From assembly GCF_900130065.1 (NCBI RefSeq), contig NZ_FQXV01000005.1:124001-188000 (forward strand): a stretch of 64,000 nt of DNA. Reading direction: 5' to 3'. This document shows positions 24,528-32,958 of the stretch, piece after piece (within the stretch, counting starts at the first letter, position 1; the number at the start of each line of letters is the position of its first letter). Origin of the DNA: Sporobacter termitidis DSM 10068. GTDB taxonomy: Bacteria > Bacillota > Clostridia > Oscillospirales > Oscillospiraceae. Both the position numbers and the translations under genes were made by a program. The notes under the pieces were generated by a model, which saw only the letters and a program-made list of their open reading frames with translations, made no database searches and was not told the DNA's origin.

Positions 24528-26420
24528 TCAGACTTCCCGCAGTCCAAGCCCTTTCCTCTTTTCCACAATGATGGCCTCCAGCCTGTCGGCCGCCTTGACG
24601 ACGTCGCCTTCCACGATGAGCTGGCCGCCCGTGAGCGTCTTCATATCCTCGGAGAGGACCTGCGTCACCAGCTTGCTGCCGGTGGTGAACGGCGGCAGCG
24701 CCAGATGCAGCGGGAGCCCCAGTGCCAGCCCGAACGCACCGTCGGCCAGGGCCTGCTCCTCCAGCCATTGGGGCGCGGACAGGACCAGCGGCAGCTGGGG
24801 GATGTCGATGCCCAGCGTCCCGGCGATCTCGGCGGCGACGGTTTCCAGGCGCCCGATGGCAAGGCAGGGGCCGAAGTTCAGCACCGGGGGTATCCCCAGG
24901 CTCTCGCAGACACTTCTGAGATTGTCGCCCGCCTGGCTGGCGGCTTTCGGCGACATGAGGCCGACGTTTTCAAGGCCGCCGCTGGAGCAGCCCGCCGACA
25001 GGACGATGATATCGCGCCGGATGAGCTCTTTTGTCAGCGCCACGGTGAAAACGTCATGCCCCAGCGCGGTGAGATTGGAGCAGCCGACGATGCCGGCGAT
25101 GCCCTTGATTTTGCCCTGGACGATCAGGTCGATGAGCGGCTGCCAGTTCCCGCCGAGGAAGGCTTTCAGCGACCCTTCGCTGACGCCGGTGAGCACATCG
25201 TCGTCGCCGTGCCGCGGGACTTCCCGGATGGCCACGCGGGGGCGGCGCTTTTCGTAGCTCTCGGCGGCCTGGGCGATGATGTACTCCAGCTGCGTGCTGA
25301 AATCGTCAAAATTATAGGGCAGCAGCTCCGCGTTCGCCTTTTTCGCCACGTCGTCGACGCAGATCATTTTGACCATGAACCGATCGGCAATCGGCTCGAT
25401 GCCGGGCAGCGTGCAGTTGAATTCGGATACGATCAGGTCGATGGCGCCCGTGGCGATCACGGCCTCGCTGGTGAAGTTATTGCCCGCGTGGCCGGCAAAA
25501 ACCGTGGGGCAGTGCGCGCCGCGCAGCTGCAGGTCCTGCCCGACGCAGGTGCAGCCGATCAGCCGGAACCCCTTCGCCCCGGCGGCCTTCGCCTTCTCGG
25601 TCACATCCTCGTCGGTCAGGCGGTCCTGCAGGTACGCGAACATCGACTGCTGGTGGCCGGTGAGCATGATGTTGATGTATCCGGAATCGATCACCCGGAG
25701 GCCGACGGGGGCCTTGCGCAGAACCGGCGCGCCGAGCATCACGTCATTGAGGAGATTTGTGAGGGTCAGGCCGTAAAGGCCCGTTGAAATGCCGAGTCTG
25801 AGGCATTGGAGCAGCATATCCACGGGGTCGCTGCTCAGGTTCGTGGAGGTTTTGACGACGCCGTCAAACACCTCTGATTTGGCGCCGCCCGGCAGGATAT
25901 TGAGCTCCTTCCACCGTTTCAGCCTGGGCTCGTACGCCAGCTTTTCCACCAGCGCCATTTTCTCAAAGGCCGGCTTGTAGAGATCGCTCAGCACCGCGTC
26001 CGCCACCACGGCGGCACGATCATGGACGTCGGCCTCGCCGATGCCGAACAGCGCCGCCAGCCTGTCGAGGGTCTCGACGCTTTTGAAGGGCTTTTTCTTT
26101 TTGGCAAAGGCTTTCAGGTTGCGGGCCGTGTTTTCAACGACGTGGATATAACAGCCCGAGCCGGCGGAAACGGCCCGGAGGAAATTCCGCGCCACGATCG
26201 TGTCCGCCGTGGCGCCGCAGACGCCTCTGGGCGCGCTGGGCGTGATGCGGCACGGGCCGTTGGCGCAGAGCCGGCAGCAGACGCCCTGCAGGCCGAAACC
26301 GCATTTGACGCTTTGCGTCTCCACCCGGTGATGCGCCGTGTCCACATCCAGGGTCGAAATGAAATCCTGGAGAAGCGTATCCGCCGAGCGGCAGGTTGTG
26401 CATATTCTTTGTTCTGGCAT
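24528..26420 (-). CDS. cooS: Anaerobic Ni-Fe carbon monoxide dehydrogenase catalytic subunit
   Basis: 630-residue CooS. D- and B-cluster cysteines are Cys40, Cys48, Cys49, Cys52, Cys57 and Cys68; C-cluster ligands are His256 (LTGHQQ), Cys292 (IGCTCVG), Cys336 (EFNCTLPG), Cys447 (VGCSN), Cys478 (SAGCSS) and Cys519 (FGPCL). Two catalytic residues of the well-studied enzyme differ: the His93-type proton-relay region reads GCYIHVVENTAR, and the Lys of the EKA motif is Gln556 (EEQAL). The gene heads a cooS-ferredoxin-FAD oxidoreductase operon under an Rrf2 regulator; no acetyl-CoA synthase is nearby. ATG 26420 follows AAGGGGG. It needs nickel, for which a transporter lies at 48.5-51.1 kb. Confidence 0.95.
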   Translation of the reverse strand: MPEQRICTTCRSADTLLQDFISTLDVDTAHHRVETQSVKCGFGLQGVCCRLCANGPCRITPSAPRGVCGATADTIVARNFLRAVSAGSGCYIHVVENTARNLKAFAKKKKPFKSVETLDRLAALFGIGEADVHDRAAVVADAVLSDLYKPAFEKMALVEKLAYEPRLKRWKELNILPGGAKSEVFDGVVKTSTNLSSDPVDMLLQCLRLGISTGLYGLTLTNLLNDVMLGAPVLRKAPVGLRVIDSGYINIMLTGHQQSMFAYLQDRLTDEDVTEKAKAAGAKGFRLIGCTCVGQDLQLRGAHCPTVFAGHAGNNFTSEAVIATGAIDLIVSEFNCTLPGIEPIADRFMVKMICVDDVAKKANAELLPYNFDDFSTQLEYIIAQAAESYEKRRPRVAIREVPRHGDDDVLTGVSEGSLKAFLGGNWQPLIDLIVQGKIKGIAGIVGCSNLTALGHDVFTVALTKELIRRDIIVLSAGCSSGGLENVGLMSPKAASQAGDNLRSVCESLGIPPVLNFGPCLAIGRLETVAAEIAGTLGIDIPQLPLVLSAPQWLEEQALADGAFGLALGLPLHLALPPFTTGSKLVTQVLSEDMKTLTGGQLIVEGDVVKAADRLEAIIVEKRKGLGLREV

Positions 26421-26440
26421 GTGTTGGTCCCCCTTAAAAG

Positions 26441-26456
26441 TATACTAATTTGGTAT
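26441..26456 (-). promoter_or_regulatory. Rrf2-type operator before cooS
   Basis: ATACCAAATTAGTATA on the minus strand, about 20 bases before the cooS start. It resembles the site at the rrf2 promoter (26940-26957, ATACACCAATTGAGTATA): both have ATAC, a CAA-TT core and AGTATA. TATACT within it may serve as the cooS -10. Confidence 0.6.
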
Positions 26457-26470
26457 TGTTTTGGTTCAAA

Positions 26471-26495
26471 TAAAATCGGGAATGTGCTTCCCGAT
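26471..26495 (-). terminator. Intrinsic terminator after the rrf2 gene
   Basis: ATCGGGAA/TTCCCGAT stem followed on the minus strand by TTTTATTT, 10 bases past the rrf2 stop, so cooS transcription is probably separate. Confidence 0.8.
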
Positions 26496-26504
26496 GTATT
26501 TTGT

Positions 26505-26918
26505 TTAATGGGCGCCGTCCATCATATCTTTAAACGTGACGCCTTTGAGCTCCGACAGCAGGCGTACCTGAATTTTCTCCAGCGCGCCGTGGACAGCGCA
26601 CGTCTCGGTGCGGTTCAAGGTGCAGTATGCCTTGTCATACAAGCATCTGTTAATATACAGCGGGCCGTCGATGGCGTCGATAACGTCAAAAAGAGTGATA
26701 TCCGCCGGGTCCCTGGCGAGGGCGTAGCCGCCGCCCACGCCCCTGTGCGAATGGAGGATGCCCGCAACCGTCAGCTTTCGGAGGAGCTTGAGCAAAAAGC
26801 GCAGCGGGATGACCACTTCCCCGGCGATCACCTTGGCCTCAACGATTTCTCCGACGCCCTTATTCGACAGATACAGGACGACCCTCAGCGCGTAATCTCC
26901 CTCTTGTGTAATCTTCAT
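26505..26918 (-). CDS. Rrf2-family transcriptional regulator
   Basis: 137-residue winged-helix regulator beginning MKITQEGDYALRV, typical of Rrf2/IscR/CymR proteins, with the recognition segment GGGYALARDPADITLFDVI. Three cysteines in NRCLYDKAYC and ETC are placed as the [2Fe-2S] or redox-sensing cysteines of IscR-like members. Start is ATG 26918 with GGAGAG before it. Autoregulation and control of cooS are suggested by the shared operator-like sites. It could sense Fe-S status, redox state or, less likely, cysteine supply as CymR does. Confidence 0.92.
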   Translation of the reverse strand: MKITQEGDYALRVVLYLSNKGVGEIVEAKVIAGEVVIPLRFLLKLLRKLTVAGILHSHRGVGGGYALARDPADITLFDVIDAIDGPLYINRCLYDKAYCTLNRTETCAVHGALEKIQVRLLSELKGVTFKDMMDGAH

Positions 26919-26939
26919 CTTCTCTCCGCTTTTTAAAAC

Positions 26940-26990
26940 TATACTCAATTGGTGTATTTTCAAGATACAACATCGTTAATTATTTGTCAA
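26940..26990 (-). promoter_or_regulatory. rrf2 promoter with overlapping operator
   Basis: TTGACA (26985-26990), 17 bases, TATCTT (26962-26967) on the minus strand. The imperfect palindrome ATACACCAATTGAGTATA (26940-26957) lies at the expected transcription start, which would allow autorepression. Confidence 0.7.
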
Positions 26991-27163
26991 TGTTATTTAG
27001 CCCAACAAACGGTCCGGTGCCGGCAATAATTCCATGCATTCCGTTTAAATTATCCGGCGGACTGATTGCTTATGGGGCAATCCGCGCGTATAATAACGCC
27101 GTGTCCTGACAGCAAGGGCGCGCGGCGTTGAGGATAAAGCTTGGGATATAGTTTCCGATAAAT

Positions 27164-27207
27164 AAAGGGCGCGCCGCAAACGCATAAGCGTTGCGGAACG
27201 CCCTTTT
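27164..27207. terminator. Intrinsic terminator after the M32 carboxypeptidase gene
   Basis: Long hairpin AAAGGGCG...CCGCAA / TTGCGG...CGCCCTTTT with GC-rich stem and runs of A or T on both sides; serves the leftward gene ending at 27228. The 245 bases between it and the rrf2 start hold no other feature I can support apart from the rrf2 promoter. Confidence 0.75.
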
Positions 27208-27227
27208 AACAGAAGCCAAGTCAGTTC

Positions 27228-28742
27228 TTACCAAGCGCCGTCCAGCCCATAGACCCGCCGGAATTTGTCCGTCAGGTAGCTGAGATAATACTTTGGGTCA
27301 AAGGGTGCCCCGGTGGCCGACAGCAGCAGCTCGTCCGGCTCTTTGGCGGCGCCGAAGCGCCAGATCTTTTGCTCCAGCCAGCGGGCCAGCGGCGACAGGT
27401 CGCCGGAACGGACGGCGGCCTCGATATCGAGTTCCCTGCCCATGGCGGCATAGAACTGGGCGGCGTAGGCGCTCCCCACGGCGTAGGAGGGGAAATAGCC
27501 GAAGCTGCCACCGCTCCAGTGGCTGTCCTGCAGCGCGCCGCGGCGGTCGTCGGGGACGTCGACGCCCAGGTAGTCTTTCATAAGCGAGGCCCAGAGCGCG
27601 GGGATGTCCTTGGCGATGATCTCCCCCGCGAAAAGCTTTTTTTCGATCTCAAAGCGCACCATGACGTGCAGGCTGTAGGTCAGCTCGTCGGCCTCCGTGC
27701 GGATCAGCGACGGCTCGGCGCGGTTGACGGCCAGCCAGAAGCGATGGGCGTCCACGTCCTTGAGCTGCGCGGGGAAAAGCGCCGAGAGCTTCGGGTAAAT
27801 CGCCTGGACAAACGCCTCGCTGCGCCCCACCATATTTTCAAAAAAGCGGGACTGGCTCTCATGGATGCCCATGGAGGTACCGTGCCCCAGGAAGGTGTAC
27901 ATCAGTTCGTCCCCGGTGTGCAGCTCATACAGGGCGTGCCCGCCCTCGTGGATGGTGGAATACATGGCGCCGGCCAGATTGTCCGGCAGGTATTTCGTCG
28001 TGATGCGCACGTCGTGCTTTGTAAATTCGGTGGTAAACGGGTGCTCCGTCTCGGCGATGGCGCAGTATCTTCTGTCGATTGTGAGCACCTGCATAAGAGC
28101 ATCGGAGAGCGCGCGCTGCTTCTCCACCGGATACTCCCGGAATAAAAATCCGTTGTCGGGCTGCGCCCCTTTGTCCGTGATGCGCTGCAGGAGCGGCACG
28201 ATCGTCCGGCGCAGCCCGCCGAAGAAGGTTTCGAGCTTTTCTTTCGTCATGCCGCGCTCGTGGTGGTCAAGCCAAACGTCGTAGGCGTCCTTCCCCGGCG
28301 CGTAATAGCCGGCAAAGCGGATCATCGTCCCGACGATCCGGTCGATATAGGGCGCGAAGGACGCGTAGTCGTTTTCCTGCTTGCTGCGGTGCCAGACGGC
28401 GGTGGCCTCGTTTATCAGGGCGGCATAGGCGGTGTATTCGTGCTTGGGGACTTTGCTGATCTGGTCGTATTCGCGCCGGATCACCCGGACCTGCGCGTTT
28501 TGAAGCTCCGAAAGCTCCGCCTGGCGCGTCTGTAAAAAATCCAGCAGCGCGCCGACATGAGGACTGGCCAAAATCTCGAAATCCCGCCCGCTCAAAATGG
28601 CCATCGCTTCCCCGCGGCCCTGGGTGCTGCCCTCCGGCGCGCCTGTCACGCTGTCGTAATAGAGGATGCCCTCGGCATACTGAAAGGCAAAATACTCCTT
28701 TTGCAGTGCCGCCAGCTCCTCAAGCGCTGTCGCCAGCTCCAA
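27228..28742 (-). CDS. M32-family metallocarboxypeptidase (Taq carboxypeptidase type)
   Basis: About 504-residue zinc carboxypeptidase that trims C-terminal residues from peptides in the cytoplasm. The HExxH zinc site is HEGGH within TIHEGGHALYELH, and the family motif HESQSRFFEN follows about 30 residues later. Length is normal. A TTG at 28742 is preferred because AAGGAG lies 8 bases upstream; an in-frame GTG at 28751 overlaps that ribosome site. Divergent from trmL, with about 80 bases between the genes. No functional link to the flanking operons is apparent. Confidence 0.92.
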   Translation of the reverse strand: MELATALEELAALQKEYFAFQYAEGILYYDSVTGAPEGSTQGRGEAMAILSGRDFEILASPHVGALLDFLQTRQAELSELQNAQVRVIRREYDQISKVPKHEYTAYAALINEATAVWHRSKQENDYASFAPYIDRIVGTMIRFAGYYAPGKDAYDVWLDHHERGMTKEKLETFFGGLRRTIVPLLQRITDKGAQPDNGFLFREYPVEKQRALSDALMQVLTIDRRYCAIAETEHPFTTEFTKHDVRITTKYLPDNLAGAMYSTIHEGGHALYELHTGDELMYTFLGHGTSMGIHESQSRFFENMVGRSEAFVQAIYPKLSALFPAQLKDVDAHRFWLAVNRAEPSLIRTEADELTYSLHVMVRFEIEKKLFAGEIIAKDIPALWASLMKDYLGVDVPDDRRGALQDSHWSGGSFGYFPSYAVGSAYAAQFYAAMGRELDIEAAVRSGDLSPLARWLEQKIWRFGAAKEPDELLLSATGAPFDPKYYLSYLTDKFRRVYGLDGAW

Positions 28743-28824
28743 ATCAATCACTCCTTTTCCGTTATTATTGACCTATTTTAAAATGAATTGCGATTTAATA
28801 ATCAAAACCGGCCGAGGTAATAAA

Positions 28825-29316
28825 ATGAACATTGTCTTACTGGAACCCGAAATACCGTTCAACACCGGAAATGTCGGAAGGACGTGCGTGGCGGCAAACG
28901 CCTCCCTGCATCTGATAAAGCCGCTCGGCTTTACGCTGGACGAAAAGCACATCAAAAGAGCGGGCCTCGATTACTGGAAAGATCTCGACTTACATGTCTA
29001 TGACAGCTACCGGGACTTTCTCGAAAAAAACAGCTTTCCAAGGGTCATCATGGCGACGACGAAGGCGCTGAAAAAATACAGCGACGTGGCCTATACCGGC
29101 GGCGACTTTATCCTGTTCGGCAAGGAGAGCGCCGGCATACCGGAAAGCATCCTAAAGGACAATAAGGACTATTGCGTGCGCATACCGATGTTTCAGGACA
29201 CGCGGTCCCTCAATCTGTCCAACGCCGTCGCGATCGTCCTTTACGAGGCTCTGCGGCAGCAAGATTTTGCCGGGCTGGAGGCCAAAGGCGCGCTGCATCA
29301 TTTAAGCTGGGGCTGA
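28825..29316 (+). CDS. trmL: tRNA (cytidine(34)-2'-O)-methyltransferase
   Basis: 163-residue SPOUT-class RNA methyltransferase. It has the TrmL hallmarks PEIPFNTGNVGRTC at the N-terminus, LIKPLGF, the SAM-knot segments LFGKESAGIPE and IPM, and SLNLSNAVAIVLYEA. It modifies the wobble base of tRNA-Leu. ATG 28825, with GAGG upstream, gives the usual family length; upstream in-frame starts would add about 19 non-conserved residues. Ends 11 bases from the convergent macrodomain gene with no clear terminator between. Confidence 0.93.
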   Translation: MNIVLLEPEIPFNTGNVGRTCVAANASLHLIKPLGFTLDEKHIKRAGLDYWKDLDLHVYDSYRDFLEKNSFPRVIMATTKALKKYSDVAYTGGDFILFGKESAGIPESILKDNKDYCVRIPMFQDTRSLNLSNAVAIVLYEALRQQDFAGLEAKGALHHLSWG

Positions 29317-29327
29317 AAGCAGATGCC

Positions 29328-30107
29328 TCACCCCAGCAGCCCGCGGTAAATGCGCTCGTCCGCCGGATTAAACACGTTGAAAACCACCCGCTCGATCGAT
29401 GAAGGCTCATTCAGGAACTCTTTAACGGTTTGAACGGCGAGCTCCGCCGCCTTGTCCTGCGGAAAGCGGAAGACGCCGGTGGAAATGCAGCAGAAGGCGA
29501 CGGCGCGGCAGCTGTTTTGCGCCGCCAGCTTCAGGCAGGAGAGATAGCAGGAGGCCAGCAAAGCGCAGTCCTGCTCTGTCAGCGGATGATCGATGATCGG
29601 GCCGACGGTGTGCAGGACGTATTTTGCCGGGAGATTGTACCCGGGGGTGAGCTTGGCCTGCCCGGTGGGCTCCTCATGGCCCTGTGCCGTCATGAGCTCA
29701 TGGCAGCGCAGCCGGAGCTGCACGCCGGCAAAGGTGTGGATGCAGTTGTCGATACAGGCGTGGCAGGGCTGCCAGCAGCCCTCCATGCGGCTGTTGGCGG
29801 CGTTGACGATGGCGTCGACCTTCAGCGCCGTGATGTCGCCCCGCCAGATGGCAAGCCGGGGATTGGACGGCACGGCCGGCAGCGACGCCGCGTCAACAAT
29901 GCCGCGTTCCGCGAGGCGTTCCGACAAATACTCGTCCTGCACCTTTTGGAAAGCCTCCGTCACGGGCATGGCGGGCCGGACATTCATCAAAGAGCGTAAA
30001 AGCCGCCGCTGCTCCTCCCTGTCGGCCGGTATCTCCATGCCTTTGTATTGAGCGCTTTCCGCCAACAGCCTTTCAAGCAGATACAGTCTTCTTTCGTCCT
30101 GGGTCAT
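29328..30107 (-). CDS. Zinc-containing macrodomain protein (protein-ADP-ribose hydrolase)
   Basis: 259 residues: an N-terminal helical extension (1-80) and a macrodomain (about 82-259) with GDITALKVDAIVNAANS and the late phosphate loop CCISTGVFRFP. The zinc-type insertion GCWQPCHACIDNCIH (Cys111, Cys115, His116, Cys118) identifies the sirtuin-linked Zn-macro class, which removes ADP-ribose from proteins. ATG 30107 is one base past the sirtuin stop region, with AGGAAATGAG before it, so the pair is cotranscribed. Together they form a reversible ADP-ribosylation module. Confidence 0.92.
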   Translation of the reverse strand: MTQDERRLYLLERLLAESAQYKGMEIPADREEQRRLLRSLMNVRPAMPVTEAFQKVQDEYLSERLAERGIVDAASLPAVPSNPRLAIWRGDITALKVDAIVNAANSRMEGCWQPCHACIDNCIHTFAGVQLRLRCHELMTAQGHEEPTGQAKLTPGYNLPAKYVLHTVGPIIDHPLTEQDCALLASCYLSCLKLAAQNSCRAVAFCCISTGVFRFPQDKAAELAVQTVKEFLNEPSSIERVVFNVFNPADERIYRGLLG

Positions 30108-30108
30108 C

Positions 30109-31026
30109 TCATTTCCTTTCCGGCGGCAGCGCCTCATAGAGCCGCCGGATGACATCCCCGGCGTCGTACGGCATGGGCGTGGCTTTGCCCTTCAGCTCTT
30201 CGGGCACCTCTGAAAAGCCGCCGTGGCCGGGCCACTCCCTGTATTCCTTGTTGACGCGGAACAAATGGGCGTTCCCGCTGGCGTACGCCAGGCGCTCAAA
30301 GGGCCAGCGGATCACGGCGGGCGTGTTGAAGCCCACGCCCAGCTCGACGATGCAGAGCTTTTTCCCGCCGGTGGTGCCGATCCAGTCATAAAAGCGCTGC
30401 TGCTCTGCCTTATAGCCCTCAAAGGCGCGAAAGGCCGTATAAAGCGGCGCGCCGCAGTAAGGGCAGTAGGGTATGGCGCTCTCATCGGAGATCATAAAGG
30501 TTTCCGGGTCAATAAGCGGGAGCAGCTTATCGATATGGGGCTTGATCTCCCAGGTCTCCCTGGTGCAGTTTTCCGTGCACCGCAGCCTGTCGTAGCTGCC
30601 CTGGGCCTCAAACACCCGGTCCATCGGAAAGCCGGCGCGCATCAGCTGCCGGTCGCAGTTTGAGGTGACGGCGAAAAAGTCCCTGCCCTCCACGAGCTTT
30701 AAAAGCTTTTTGTAAAGCTCGGACGCGGGGAAGGTATACCGGACAAAATTGATGTGCCGGATCAGATAGGCCCACTCCCTGGCCTGGGGCCAGCCGTCGT
30801 TTTCATGCTGGAAAAGCTCGTAGGGGTAATGATAGCCCAGGGCCGCCATTTCCGGCTGAAACTGCTTAAACAGCGCCTCGTCCAGATAGCTCAGTCCGGC
30901 CGCCGCCGACAGGCCCGCGCCCGCGCCGAGGAGTATCTTGTCGGCTGAATCCAGCCAGGTCCTGAGTTCTTCCACCGATTCGGCAAAGCCTTTATCTGTA
31001 TGATGATCTGCCATAATGTCCTCCAT
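30109..31026 (-). CDS. Class M (SirTM-type) sirtuin, protein ADP-ribosyltransferase
   Basis: 305-residue Sir2-fold protein. NAD-binding GAGAGLSAAAGLSY, TSNCDRQLMRAGFP and a four-cysteine zinc ribbon (CTENC ... CPYCG) are visible. In characterised SirTM operons this enzyme ADP-ribosylates lipoylated GcvH-L; here no GcvH-L or lipoate ligase gene adjoins. Start at ATG 31026 after TAGGAGC. Upstream 120 bases to the glycosidase stop contain no recognisable promoter. Target protein unknown. Confidence 0.9.
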   Translation of the reverse strand: MEDIMADHHTDKGFAESVEELRTWLDSADKILLGAGAGLSAAAGLSYLDEALFKQFQPEMAALGYHYPYELFQHENDGWPQAREWAYLIRHINFVRYTFPASELYKKLLKLVEGRDFFAVTSNCDRQLMRAGFPMDRVFEAQGSYDRLRCTENCTRETWEIKPHIDKLLPLIDPETFMISDESAIPYCPYCGAPLYTAFRAFEGYKAEQQRFYDWIGTTGGKKLCIVELGVGFNTPAVIRWPFERLAYASGNAHLFRVNKEYREWPGHGGFSEVPEELKGKATPMPYDAGDVIRRLYEALPPERK

Positions 31027-31147
31027 GCTTTTGCTCCTATAAATATAGTCCAAACCGGCGGAAAACACAATGATGGAGACAGGGGCAAAACCAGATAGGT
31101 CATTGCGGGGAGTGAAACGGCGAAGGCTGACAAGGCTGTATTGGCGG

Positions 31148-32941
31148 TTATCCCTCCTCTTCGGGGATGACGGAGGTGATCATCGTCATCGTGCAGCAGG
31201 CGCTCCAGGTGGACCAGCTCCAGCCGTCCGAGGCCACGGGGCCCTGGGTGATATCGGCCTTCTCCCCGGTCAGGCGGTAATACTCGTAGGGCGCAAAGCC
31301 CAGGATGACGCCGCGCTCCTTCACAGTGTCGCACCAGCGGCGGGCGATGAGCGCCGCCTCCTTCTTTTTGCCGGCGATATCGAGCCCCACGGTGAGGATC
31401 AGGTGGGGCGGCGCGACGACCCTGCCGCTGACGAAGGTGTTCGCGCCGTAATCGCAGAGCGGACTCTTGAGGCTCTCGGTACAGAGCCCGATCTCGCAGA
31501 GAAAGTCCCCCTCCTCCGTAAGGCGCCGGGCCACCTTGTCGATAATATGCCGGGGCAGGCGGTCTCCTAAGAGGATGGGCTGGTAGCAGGCCAGGCTCAT
31601 GCTGTCCACGGGCTTGCCGCCCACGAAGGTGGCGAATTTTTCGCCGTCCCAGAACTCCCGCACCAGTGTGTCCAGCAGCCTGTCGCTGCGGGCCTTCCAG
31701 CTGTCCGCCTGGGCGGCCTTGCCGCAGCCCCGGGCCAGGCGGGCGGTCATCTCCATAAGGACGATGACAAAGGCGATGATGTCGGGGTTTTGGGCGGGAA
31801 AGCCGTCCTTGAAGATGGAGGCGTCGTCCCAGCCGGAATCGTTGGGGTTATTGACGGCGGTCACGTCGCCGCCGCGCCCGGCGTTCCGGTACATCAGCCA
31901 GTATTCCGCCCATTTGGCGAACCTGGGATACATCCGCTCACATTCGGCCGGGGTCAAGAAGCTGTCGCCGGCCCGGCGGATCAAAACGTCCAGCGCGAAG
32001 CCCTGGAAGGGCGGCTGAATGCCGGGGTTGCTCCCGCCGAGATAGGAGATGAAGCTTGGGAGCCGCCCTGTCCGCTCGTCCTGATACAAAAACAGGGTGC
32101 AGATCTGCCGCCAGGCCTCTTGGGGATTGTTCAGCATCGTCATGCCGTGATAGCTCTGCTGCCAGGAGAAAATGCCCGCGATGGAGCACTGGAACAGGAT
32201 GCCGGGCTCCTTAAAGCCGCCACCGGCCTTGGCCCGGTGGCTCCAGATCTGATAGGCCGCGTAGTCCCGCAGCTCCTCATACCCCTCCGCCGCCGGGCGA
32301 TAATTTTGCTTGAAAGCCTCGAAGCTGTCGAGACTTTCCCTGATAAGCGCGTCGAAGGGCGGATACGCCTCGTCGCCGATCACGAGCTCCTCCATGTCCT
32401 CGTGGACGGCGGCCTCAAAGGTGCCGCCCTCGCCGGGGAGAATATCGAAAATCACCGCGTCGTAACCGCCCGTTTCCTCATTCCACGGACATATGGCCTC
32501 TACCCTGCCCTTCAGGGCTTTGAACAGGAATTTGCCGTATGTGCCGAAAACGGCCTCAACGGCGCCGTCCGGTTTTCTCCGCACGCCGTGGCAGGCAATC
32601 GTGCCCATATCCTCTATGGCGGGGCAGAGCTCCACCCGCAGCGCGACGCCCGCGCCGCGGACACGGAGCTGCTCCCGGTCCGTCAGCACGAATTCGGCGC
32701 TGCCCTTTTCGCTGTCCATCCGGAGAACGCCCGCATCGGAAAAATATGTATAGGGCAGCTCCGCGCCGCCGGAAAACAGCCGGAGATTAAAAAGGAAAGG
32801 GCTCGTCAGCACAATGGACGCCGGCTTGTAGTTCGTCAGGCGCAAGAGATGGGAATAGTAATCCTCGAATATAAAGAAGGCGCTGGCGCTGCGCGCGAAA
32901 ACAGCCCGCTGGAGATTGAATTTTTCGTTTGTCCCAAACAT
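31148..32941 (-). CDS. (alpha/alpha)6-barrel glycoside hydrolase-like protein
   Basis: 597-residue cytoplasmic protein without signal peptide. The first ~220 residues look beta-rich; the rest is a helical toroid with glycosidase-type segments FSWQQSYHGMTMLNN, LGGSNPGIQPPFQGFA and NNPNDSGWDDASIFKDG, similar in style to GH63/mannosylglycerate hydrolase and MGH1-like families. I cannot assign substrate or catalytic acids with confidence. ATG 32941 follows AAAGGGGTG. It is 17 bases after a related gene (32959-34578), so they form an operon. No sugar transporter adjoins. Confidence 0.75.
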   Translation of the reverse strand: MFGTNEKFNLQRAVFARSASAFFIFEDYYSHLLRLTNYKPASIVLTSPFLFNLRLFSGGAELPYTYFSDAGVLRMDSEKGSAEFVLTDREQLRVRGAGVALRVELCPAIEDMGTIACHGVRRKPDGAVEAVFGTYGKFLFKALKGRVEAICPWNEETGGYDAVIFDILPGEGGTFEAAVHEDMEELVIGDEAYPPFDALIRESLDSFEAFKQNYRPAAEGYEELRDYAAYQIWSHRAKAGGGFKEPGILFQCSIAGIFSWQQSYHGMTMLNNPQEAWRQICTLFLYQDERTGRLPSFISYLGGSNPGIQPPFQGFALDVLIRRAGDSFLTPAECERMYPRFAKWAEYWLMYRNAGRGGDVTAVNNPNDSGWDDASIFKDGFPAQNPDIIAFVIVLMEMTARLARGCGKAAQADSWKARSDRLLDTLVREFWDGEKFATFVGGKPVDSMSLACYQPILLGDRLPRHIIDKVARRLTEEGDFLCEIGLCTESLKSPLCDYGANTFVSGRVVAPPHLILTVGLDIAGKKKEAALIARRWCDTVKERGVILGFAPYEYYRLTGEKADITQGPVASDGWSWSTWSACCTMTMITSVIPEEEG

Positions 32942-32958
32942 ATCGGTGCACCCCTTTC

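Noticed and set aside
24528-26420. Wood-Ljungdahl acetyl-CoA synthase cluster
   Set aside because: Only CooS, a ferredoxin and a flavoprotein are present; no acsB, corrinoid Fe-S protein or methyltransferase genes adjoin.
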